From contig LSRY02000021.1 of the NCBI GenBank assembly GCA_001643675.2, forward strand, positions 186,001 through 250,000: DNA of 64,000 nt. The letters are read 5' to 3'. The position numbers and the translations under genes are program-made. The notes below the pieces were generated by a model. The model had not been told where the DNA came from, searched no databases, and saw only the letters and a program-made list of their open reading frames with translations. How positions within the stretch are numbered: position 1 is the stretch's first letter; each line of letters starts with the position of its first letter. This stretch comes from Monocercomonoides exilis (Eukaryota; Preaxostyla; Oxymonadida; Polymastigidae). Below, in pieces: positions 10,660 through 19,983 of this stretch.

Positions 10660-11916
10660 ATTGTTTTATGAATTAGAACGAAGCTCAGAAATTGAACAAA
10701 AGCAGAAAACGCAAGAAATGAATGAAATACTTGATGAAATGAGTGTGCAAGAATTTGAATCCATTTTCACTTTAGATCTATTAAATAAAGTTGATAAAAT
10801 GATTAGATAAAAGAAAATGACAATGAAAAATGCAATTTTGCTGATGAAGCATGTTGGATATTGCGATGCGCTGAAAAATGAATGGAACCTATTCTTTAAA
10901 AAATCTTTGCTGAGCAGAAGATTTGAGGAGATGATTATCAAAGAAGAAAAGAATAAAAAAGAAAAGATGAAAAGCTTCAAACTGATCTTTGCGAGTGCTT
11001 TGTTTTGCTCAATTGTGGGATTTCAACGGATTTGTTATCAAATTGTGTGCCTTATCTCCTGAAAATTGCCTTGAAGAAAAAAGAAAGCGAAGAAACTCAA
11101 ATGGAAGTGGAAATGGCATTGCTGACTTTGAGCTACATCAGATTTAATGAATAAACATTATTATTTCCTTTTTACTATGAACTTTTTTTCTTCCTTTTTT
11201 GCATAGGAAATGAAAAGAGAACTGTGTTTAAAGCAAATCAAAGAAATCATCGATCATCATCAGGAATATCAGACTATGACAAGGCTTGCCTATCAATAAA
11301 TTTGGCAGTTTTTTGTCAGGAGATTTTTCAAAGATTGCAGTTTGGAAAAAGTGATAACGAAAGAACATCACTTTGCGAGAGAGGCAGCAAGAGAACTGGA
11401 AGATCTGTCAAAGAAAATGGATTGGAAGAGAAAATTGAAAGAAATAAAAGAATAGAAGTGATGATAATCATTTGAAGGCTCTATATAATTTAAGATTTCT
11501 TTCACTCTTGCAAATTATGGAACGAAGAACTTGTTGAGCTTGTCAGCAGTGATGTGAATGTATTTCGAGCAGCAAAGGAAATTTTCAGAAAAATCAGTCA
11601 CAAGTGCATTTTTATCTTGAGAAATGCAGCATTAAACTGGAATGTGAAAGTTGAAGACTTGCTGAGAGGTGGCGCTGTTGGTGCTGTTTTGGTAGAAATT
11701 CATCAAACAACGTTTCGAGAAATATATACAAAAAATTGTTTGAATTTCTTTGTGTATATTTCCAAAAGATTGAACGAAGAGGGGGAAATGAAATGGAGGA
11801 AGAGGAATGAAAAGAAACAAAAAGGAAAGTGCATTAAAAGATGGAAGAAGAAGGACACGAGAATATTATCACAAGCTAACATGAAATATTTGATTTTTTT
11901 TAAACAGAAAATTTAA
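10660..11916 (+). pseudogene. Pseudogene of lineage-specific helical-repeat family (paralogue of 32751-34297)
   Basis: Translated segments line up in order with the intact minus-strand gene at 32751-34297, but stops and frame changes interrupt them. Matches include LERSSEIEQKQKTQEMNEIL (10677 on) against ELERCNEDEQKQKIVEMNKL, then NAILLMKHVGYCDALKNEW (~10825) against NACLLAKHIGHYKALKEIW. Further matches are EIIDHHQEYQTMTRLAY (~11240) and REAARELEDLSKKMDWKRK (~11380). The C-terminal part survives as an open frame at 11554-11916, where VGAVLVEIHQTTF corresponds to a conserved C-terminal block. In-frame stops occur near 10808, 11060, 11298 and 11457. No function is known for the family; the proteins look all-helical (ARM/HEAT-like). 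Confidence 0.75.
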
Positions 11917-12249
11917 CAATGATAATTTTTCTTTTAACATTTTATATTATAATACATTCGTTTGAATCAAAAGAGCTTTTTCGAATTCTGATTTTTTTGA
12001 AATTTTTATTGTGAAGTCAGAAAAAGAAAGGAAAAAAAAGAAGAAGAAGAAAAAGAAAGGAAAAATTTGATAACAATCAGAAAAAAGTCTTTTTCAGCGA
12101 TTCGAGTAACTCCATTTCATTCATTCCTTTACACATTTTCCTTCTCTTTTATTCTTATCTTCTCTTCTTCCTCTTTCTCTTCCTCTTCATTTTCCTCTTC
12201 CTCCACCTCTCCATTTTCCTTTTCCTCATTTTCATCCTTTTCCTCGTTC

Positions 12250-12250
<1 letters not shown>

Positions 12251-12288
<38 letters not shown>
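12251..12288. repeat. Poly-T tract (38 T)
   Basis: An uninterrupted run of 38 T inside a wider TTC/TCC low-complexity stretch (12150-12340). The Ser/Phe-rich frames across it are artefacts of the repeat. Confidence 0.95.
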
Positions 12289-12289
<1 letters not shown>

Positions 12290-12689
12290 TCTTCTTTCTC
12301 TTCTTCTTTATCCTCTTCATTTGTTTTTTCTTCTTCAGCCAAACAAAAAAAAAGATGAAACAAAAGAAACAGTCAAAAAAAGTGAATTCAAAAAAGAAGG
12401 CAAAGCAAACACAGCTTGTAATTGATGAATACAAAGAAGAAAGATCATTCTCTTCTTTTTTTTCTTCACAATTATTGTATCATTGCCTTCTTTTTCCCAT
12501 TCAGATATTCAACTCATCATTCTTTCAATCTTCTCTGGAACTAATTTTCCGAATAGCATAATGATATCTTCTTTTTCAACAATCTTTTAATAAATTTATT
12601 GGGAGTTTTATTTCAACTTTCAGAGAAGTTTTTTTCCAGTGGAAATTCCGAAAGTCAGTCGAAAACAGACTTGTCAAATGGAAGTGAAA

Positions 12690-13010
12690 TGAAGCATGCG
12701 AAATCGATTGAAAAAGCACACCCAAAGGGAGCAAATGTGAAGAGGAAGAGAAAAAAGTTGAAAGAAGTGGATTTTAAATACTTCATTTGGAGTTTGTATA
12801 AAAATAAGAGGTTTAAATAAGAATTTTACAACAAGTTTTCAATTGTGCAGTATTAAAGCTTCAAAATCTGTTTAATCGCGAACTAAATCATCAGATGCTT
12901 TATAATCTTAAAAAGTTCAATCGCATCTTCTGAAATCATACAGCACGTCATTCTTCGATCAGCTCCACCACTGGATTCCCACATACAAACCCATAAGAAC
13001 AAGCATGTTT
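12690..13010 (+). pseudogene. Possible histone H2B relic
   Basis: A basic segment KRKRKKLKEVDFKYFIWSLY (about 12740-12800) resembles the start of the H2B fold, where a Lys/Arg stretch precedes a Y-x-x-Y-(I/V)-Y-K-(V/L) helix. Further on, in another frame, IASSEIIQHVILRSAPPL (about 12920-12975) and a tail with a conserved His and a final VF resemble the H2B 'SREIQTAVRLxLPGEL' block and C-terminus. The middle helix can be read only with one or two frame shifts and stops. The order and spacing are right for H2B but each match is weak. No intact product is possible as sequenced. Confidence 0.35.
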
Positions 13011-14661
13011 TCTGAAGATGATGTGATGAACGAACTTTCGCAATCTTCATCCACGGCATTAGGTGATTTAAGTTTCATGATGGGTCGAGGGACTGCCAGA
13101 GATCTGGGGAGGAGAGGGATATTTTGATTAGCAGAACTGAAGTTGTGAATTGAATGGAACAGCAGCACGTTTCACATTCAGTCCAATTGCAAATTAATAC
13201 AAATCAGTATTCTCATGGAGCTAGAATGAAAATAAAAAGAAAGTGGAAAAAAAGAAAAAGAAAATTAGAATAAAGTTATCAGTTTTCAATTTTCTTTCTT
13301 TCTTTTCTTTTGTTTTGTTTTCTTTTGTTTTTGAATTCAAAAATGAAGCATTCTCAAAATATTTCATTATCAAAAATCCAGAAGATTATCGATTGTTTAT
13401 TATATTGTGAATGGAGAAAATATAAAAATTACAATTTTCATCAGCAAATTTCAATGCATTTCCTAAGGCGATCATGGAATAATTAGACTGATTTTTGTGT
13501 GTGAGAAAATATAAGTTCTTAACAACTTGAAATGATTATAATTCATTGAAACTTGCAATTTATTCTTAATATCCTTCTTTTTCCATTTGTTAAAAAAAAT
13601 CCATTTTTGAAGGCTGATTTTACGCTTTGCCAATTTGATCAACTTGTATTCCTTTCAATCTCCTATTGACGTTCATAAAAAAATCCAGATATTCATATGC
13701 CACATTGAAATAATATGCTGTTTGTTGTCACGAATCCAAAACAACAAAAGAAGTTCGGTTTATCAGCAAGGCATCAATTTACATGTGTTCGGTTAAGCGG
13801 ACTCTTCTCATCTGTTAAATGTTGTAATAACAGATTTCTGTGAAATGATTAATAGCCTTATTAAATAATATTATCATGCTGTGAGTGAATCCAGAATATT
13901 CTAAATTCCACAAACGGAGAATAAGAAATATAATACAAAAACGCTCAAAACCTTTGTTTTCTTGTTATCTCTTCATTCGTTTCATTTTCTTATTCAAATG
14001 ATAGATTCATCACCTTTTTCACTTTTATCAACAACTCAAACATTCTTTTTCTGCCATTCTTTCAAATTTCGAAATTTTCTCTTTCATATTCGATATTTCA
14101 CCTAAGAGATCAATTTATTGAAAAAATTGAAATTATTCTTCTTTCTTTTCAATCGACTCTTCAGTATTCAACCAAAGAAAAGCAAATGATTTGGTCAAAC
14201 CAATTATTGCATTTTAAACAGGAAATCCTTGCCGAATCCAAATGCTCAATATCATGTTCGCTATTCGCATCCTCAGCAACCACAGAAAGAATAGTTTCTT
14301 TTTATCGTTCAAATGAATGACTTGAAGAAAAATATTTTCCGAAACACAATATTCATAAAATTTTTGATATATATCATATTTGATCAAAGCAAAAAATAAA
14401 TGATAAAAAATAAGAATTTAAAACATCAAAATGAATAGGTAATGAAAAGAAAATACCAAAAATAACACATTAAATTCGATTATCTTTGAAAAACATTGCT
14501 GATTTGTTGCAAAATTCATGGACCGAAAAATTGTATGATTTCAAAAATAATGACCCATATAAAAAATAAAAATATTAAAAATCGGAAAAAAAAACTTTGA
14601 AAGAACTATGTGGGACAAAATTCATGAAAAGAAAATATATATCCCAGATTGGAAATATTAA
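13011..14661. other. AT-rich DNA without a supported gene
   Basis: No gene seen. A TGACCCA-type end motif lies at 14539-14557 (inverse of the copy at 1705-1723), so part of this is probably old repeat sequence. Confidence 0.5.
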
Positions 14662-14663
14662 TA

Positions 14664-15059
14664 CAGTTTGTGCATAAAATACCGGACATCGCAAAAAATA
14701 CCTGACAAGATCGATTTCTCAATAACCGCAAGAGGAATAATTCTGAAAATATTCCTCAAAATTCATCTCATCAATGCAATCTCATTAGATAAACGAGACT
14801 TTCAAAACAGCTTCGCTTGAGCTCAGAAAAAATATATATCGAAATCTTGGAGAAACTTATAATCCTATTATTATGAGATACTTACAATTTTTTTTTCTGA
14901 GCACAAATGAAGCTATTTTGAAAGTTTTGCATGTCAAATGAGTTTGTATTGATGAGATATTTTTAGAGGAAAATTGACAGAAGTTTTCTTCTTGCTGTTT
15001 TTGAGACATCGATCTTGTCCGTTTTTTTTTGCGATGTCCGGTATTTAATGCACAAACTG
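14664..15059. mobile_element. 396-bp Tc1/mariner-type MITE with TA target duplication
   Basis: The ends are inverted copies of CAGTTTGTGCATAAAATACC, extending to about 50 bp each (14664-14714 and 15008-15059). TA dinucleotides flank them at 14662-14663 and 15060-15061. CAGT ends next to TA are typical of Tc1/mariner elements. The inner sequence also folds back (GAGCTCAGAAAAA against its inverse near 14890), so the whole unit is an imperfect hairpin with no coding capacity. Its ends differ from those of the 5.2-kb element at 54602-59796, so a different transposase would mobilise it. Confidence 0.8.
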
Positions 15060-15103
15060 TAATACCATTGGTGCCAAACCCGGAACTGGCAAATATTTGT
15101 GTA

Positions 15104-15508
15104 TAGCAAGTGTTAATCATGGTGGACACTTTCAATAACTGTGGACAGTGAAATTATCTCAACAACCATTGATAGTTGCACTTCGATAATAAACCCAACT
15201 ATTCCTTCATTTAATATGAACTAATACGAATTGTTTCAATCACACATCAAAAACAATGAGATCATTTTAAATCATTTTTTCTTTTCGGAGAAACCCGGAG
15301 CAATAAGATTCTCCAAGTTTTTCCGAAAAAAGAAAATGTCATTTTCGATATTTCTGGAAGCTCATTGATTCATTGACATACGTGTTATAAGTTTGAATTC
15401 AATGAGGGAATAATTGGGATTATAGTCAAAATAAAACTATCAACAGTTGTTGAGATAATTTCGCTGTCCACAGTTATTGAAATTGTCCATCATTATCAAC
15501 ACTAACAA
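15104..15508. mobile_element. ~405-bp MITE inserted in the left flank of the foldback element
   Basis: Inverted ends carry AGTGTTAATCATGGTGGACA at left and a close inverse at right (about 15484-15503), with most of the interior also folding back. The mirrored right flank reads GTGTAATTA, while the left flank reads GTGTA, the insertion, then ATTA. Insertion at a TA with TA duplication explains this. Confidence 0.75.
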
Positions 15509-15515
15509 TAATTAT

Positions 15516-16672
15516 AAAAAAATAATAACTAATTGCAAACAAAGAACGAAGAGCTCTCATTCAAAATTTGACTATGCTTATTATTATTTATTTATATTTT
15601 TTTATCAAAAACCCAAATACATTCGTATTCATAAAAATTGTTTAATTCGTCAATTATCCAAAAATAAATATTGTAAACAAGATAACAATAAAAATAAAAT
15701 ATCATATCACGATTTCCTTTATATTTGTGAATGAAAAATTAATATGTGGGTGATTATTTTTGAAATCAATTTTTTTGTATCAAAAATTTCGGTTTCTTAA
15801 TTATGTTTAAAAAATGTTATTGATGGACACAGAAAAGTGATGACTTCAATCAAAAACATCTTTGTCTTTCTTTTTCATCAACTATTAGCTTTTGGAACAA
15901 TTGAAAAACAACTTTATTTCAAAAGATGATTATTTGGCAAATAATTATGAATTTGCAAAATAATTAACATCCCGAAAAAAGTTATGATTTCAAAAATAAT
16001 CACCCATGTGTTAAAAAATATTTGAGATTCACATGACAAAATAATTTTTTCACATTTGATCATAACCATAAGAATGTGAAAAGTTATTGACAAGCTCAAC
16101 CACAACTTGTGAGAGATGTTTGCTTTAAATATTTCAAGAAGCCTTTAATAACAATTTATCTTTCTTTTAATTTACAACAATAATTTTATGAATACGTCTG
16201 CCAGATACCTGTTTTGTCTCAACCATGCTTTTTTTGGTAGCAGACGTTCCAAAAGTTAAGATTACAGTCTGTTATTATTGGAATGAAATTTGTTCTATTA
16301 TTATTTGCTATGCATCACTTTTAAAAGCTTCAAAAACGGGGCTATAACTGCAGTGTTTAATATATATTTTTTAAAGTTTGTTGGTATTTAATTTGTTCAA
16401 TGATAAGCCAAACTTTGTTTATGTATTATTTATACTAATGACTTACTGTAGTTAATATTTTGATTCAAATAAATACATGTTCAGCTATTATTTAAGTTGA
16501 TATTATTTATTAAAATTTGTTCAATTCTTTCTATGTTCAATTATCGTACTCGATCTACAATAAAATTTCTTGTGCATTTTCTCAATACATTATGTTTGTT
16601 GGAGTTTTATTTCAAAATTCTTTATTCTCACAAAAATATATGATGCATTTGTTAAGTCATTTTTTGAGTTTT
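15516..16672 (+). repeat. Left arm of large inverted repeat
   Basis: Matches 16961-18116 in inverse orientation over about 1,157 bp with essentially no differences that I could see. For instance, identical 63-residue frames appear at 15914-16105 (minus) and 17528-17719 (plus). The spacer between the arms is 16673-16960. Confidence 0.9.
15747..16006. mobile_element. 260-bp repeat with 22-bp TGGGTGATT inverted ends (left copy)
   Basis: TGGGTGATTATTTTTGAAAT at 15747 is matched by its inverse ending at 16006. Related ends occur at 1705, 14539-14557 and 59901, so it is a dispersed family. It has no coding capacity. Confidence 0.65.
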
Positions 16673-16960
16673 ATTTTTTTATTTATTTGTTTAAAATAGG
16701 TTTTTATTAGCTTCAAACAATAAGATCTTTTCAATTTTATAAATCAAGATTATATTCTTAAAAATTATGTCAAACATTTATATTTTTTCGATTTATTAAA
16801 ATTATCAAATTTAAAAACTGTATTTCTTTGGAGAGAAATACATTAACATGAGGAAAAAACAGTTCATGTTTATTGAATGAAAGAGGTTAATATTTTTTCA
16901 TGTTATAAAATCGAATTAACAAATAAAACAATTAATATCAATGATTTTTCTAACATAATA

Positions 16961-18116
16961 AAAACTCAAAAAATGACTTAACAAATGCATCATATATTTT
17001 TGTGAGAATAAAGAATTTTGAAATAAAACTCCAACAAACATAATGTATTGAGAAAATGCACAAGAAATTTTATTGTAGATCGAGTACGATAATTGAACAT
17101 AGAAAGAATTGAACAAATTTTAATAAATAATATCAACTTAAATAATAGCTGAACATGTATTTATTTGAATCAAAATATTAACTACAGTAAGTCATTAGTA
17201 TAAATAATACATAAACAAAGTTTGGCTTATCATTGAACAAATTAAATACCAACAAACTTTAAAAAATATATATTAAACACTGCAGTTATAGCCCCGTTTT
17301 TGAAGCTTTTAAAAGTGATGCATAGCAAATAATAATAGAACAAATTTCATTCCAATAATAACAGACTGTAATCTTAACTTTTGGAACGTCTGCTACCAAA
17401 AAAAGCATGGTTGAGACAAAACAGGTATCTGGCAGACGTATTCATAAAATTATTGTTGTAAATTAAAAGAAAGATAAATTGTTATTAAAGGCTTCTTGAA
17501 ATATTTAAAGCAAACATCTCTCACAAGTTGTGGTTGAGCTTGTCAATAACTTTTCACATTCTTATGGTTATGATCAAATGTGAAAAAATTATTTTGTCAT
17601 GTGAATCTCAAATATTTTTTAACACATGGGTGATTATTTTTGAAATCATAACTTTTTTCGGGATGTTAATTATTTTGCAAATTCATAATTATTTGCCAAA
17701 TAATCATCTTTTGAAATAAAGTTGTTTTTCAATTGTTCCAAAAGCTAATAGTTGATGAAAAAGAAAGACAAAGATGTTTTTGATTGAAGTCATCACTTTT
17801 CTGTGTCCATCAATAACATTTTTTAAACATAATTAAGAAACCGAAATTTTTGATACAAAAAAATTGATTTCAAAAATAATCACCCACATATTAATTTTTC
17901 ATTCACAAATATAAAGGAAATCGTGATATGATATTTTATTTTTATTGTTATCTTGTTTACAATATTTATTTTTGGATAATTGACGAATTAAACAATTTTT
18001 ATGAATACGAATGTATTTGGGTTTTTGATAAAAAAATATAAATAAATAATAATAAGCATAGTCAAATTTTGAATGAGAGCTCTTCGTTCTTTGTTTGCAA
18101 TTAGTTATTATTTTTT
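16961..18116 (-). repeat. Right arm of large inverted repeat
   Basis: Inverse copy of 15516-16672. Beyond 18116 the mirrored sequence continues into the outer end, without the small insertion found on the left side. Confidence 0.9.
17627..17886. mobile_element. 260-bp repeat with TGGGTGATT inverted ends (right, mirrored copy)
   Basis: Mirror image of 15747-16006 inside the right arm. It was therefore present before the arms became alike, or was copied with them. Confidence 0.65.
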
Positions 18117-18178
18117 CCTAATTACACAAATATTTGCCAGTTCCGGGTTTGACACCAGGTTCCGAGTTTGGCACCAAT

Positions 18179-19162
18179 GATAATTCGAAAAATTAGTGTT
18201 TATTCCAATAAATTTTTTTATTCAAATAAAAATTATTTATTTTGGATAAACAAAGTATTTCTTAAAATGCTGCTTTATGTGAACTTCATTTTTTCGTTAA
18301 ATCCATAAATAAATAGCTAAAAAATGCAATGTTCAGATATTATGAATGCATAAGGTTAATAATTATCTATTGTTCAAAACTGAAAATGATTGAATGGCTT
18401 TTTATTCCAATCTTAAGTTTGTTGACACTAATTTCAAACATCATAAAAACACTCAAATTAAGTTATTATCAACCCCAACAATTATAAATAGCTTTAATAA
18501 ACAAATTATAAACCTGAAAAAATGTCTTTTCATTGTTATTTAATTTGTTTTTCAAAATACCCATTCGAATTTTCAATTAGGGGACAGTTGTTTTTGAGAA
18601 AGATAACCCCAAAAAAAGAAAAATGATATATGAAACATATTATCAACACCTAAGAGTGTTGTGAAAGTTTGATTGAAAACATTTTGCCTTTTCATGAAGC
18701 ATATTTTTTATTTTTAGATACCCTTAAAGCAGAATTATGCCAAGGTTTCTCAAATAAGTTATTTTTATTCAGATAAAACCTTTCTATTCTCATTGTTTCA
18801 AATGCTAGGAAATGCTTGACTGCAAATGATATTATGGAAGAAAAAGTTTGGGACAAAATAAGGTTTTTATCCTGAGAGAAATAATTTCGTTTTAAGAATA
18901 TGTATCTTTCTGAAATTTTTTTTAAATAAATCTTCAAAAAACCATATTCCTAATGAAAAATTTTGACAAAGCAAGTTGAATAATTTTTTTATTCATTTCA
19001 TTAAAAAAAAGATCAAAACATTCTCTTCTATGTTTCATAAAAATGATAATTTTCACGATTACAATTAAATATCTTGCCATTATAAAAAATGAATATGAAT
19101 CCATTATTTCTATATTTTCAAATAAAATTCTCATTTTCTTCTTTATACACTGCCTAACATAA
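18179..19162. other. AT-rich DNA without a supported gene
   Basis: Only short, lysine- and phenylalanine-rich frames with no recognisable protein. It probably includes the upstream region of the LSM5 gene. Confidence 0.5.
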
Positions 19163-19750
19163 ATGTCGATACCTCAAACATTAGAACATTTTCAAAAAAT
19201 ACTTCCAATAGGTTATTTTGATGTAAAAACTGTTCATTGATTTTAAATTTGTTTATCTTAAAGATCTTGTTGAAAAATGTATTGGCTCAAAAATCTGGAT
19301 ACTTATGAGGAGCGATAAGGAATTCGTTGGCACTTTAAAAGGATTTGATGATTTTTTAAGTATGATTTCAAATAATTCTTTGGATTATAATTTGAGATTG
19401 ACTTCTGGTTGGAATTGCTTATGAAAAGATGTTGTTTTATCAGATGTTGACGAATTTGATCCACAGCCACAGGTTATTTCTTTTAATTCAACTGTTTGCT
19501 TTAACTTTTATTGTGTGTTCCAACAATCAAGGGTTTATATAAGCGTAACCATTTGAAACAACTTCTCTTAAATGGAACGAACATAGCTGTTTTGATTCCA
19601 GGTGGAACGTTTGTAGAAATCATTTTGATATTTTTAATGTTTGACCGAATTGTTTTTCAGGGGACCTTCACAGGAAAAACTCATATCTTAAATAATCAAA
19701 ATCACTTCAAACAATTCACCAAATATAATTATTATTTTATGAAGCATTGA
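19163..19750 (+). CDS. LSM5: LSm5, Sm-like ring subunit
   Basis: A five-exon model: 19163-19211, 19264-19359, 19429-19472, 19532-19612 and 19661-19750, with introns of 52, 69, 59 and 48 bp. The joined N-terminal half reads ...ILPIDLVEKCIGSKIW then ILMRSDKEFVGTLKGFDDFL and NVVLSDVDEFD, the Sm1 motif of LSm5. The last part gives LLLNGTNIAVLIPGG, the Sm2 motif. LSm5 is a subunit of the LSm1-7 ring (mRNA decapping and decay, cytoplasm) and the LSm2-8 ring (U6 snRNA, nucleus). The fourth intron is optional: its 48 bp are also open in frame, and retaining it gives 135 instead of 119 residues. Both forms have a longer C-terminal tail than the usual ~90-residue LSm5. The small exons hide this gene from simple ORF searching. 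Confidence 0.88.
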
Positions 19751-19983
19751 AGCATTTGATATCGTTTATATTTTGGCAATTTGTGTTTGGGTTCATAGAC
19801 TTTTATTTTGTTATAATGGTATGATGAGCAATACACTTGCAATTTTTGAAAACATTTCCAAAAGATACAAATAAGTAATAACATTTGTTAAACTGCAAAA
19901 AGGAAACTTTGCATTTCCATATTTTAAAATGCAATTCTAATAAAGATTTATAATTACAAAAAACGAAAAACTGAAATGAATAA

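Larger units (their letters stand above)
15063..18178. mobile_element. 3.1-kb foldback element with long inverted arms
   Basis: The outer inverted ends read TTGGTGCCAAACCCGGAACT at left (about 15069) and its complement at right (about 18125-18175). The right end has one extra ~20-bp sub-repeat (CTCGGAACCTGGTGTCAAAC). Inside, two ~1.16-kb arms mirror each other. No transposase frame is present, so it is non-autonomous. I could not identify a clean target-site duplication. Confidence 0.75.

Noticed and set aside
12067-12561. 164-codon Ser/Phe-rich frame
   Set aside because: It spans a 38-T run and pyrimidine-rich simple sequence and shows no protein similarity.
19149-19175. Tc1-like end (TACACTGCCTAACATAAATG) upstream of 19163
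   Set aside because: The sequence continues directly into the first exon of LSM5 and no partner end was found.
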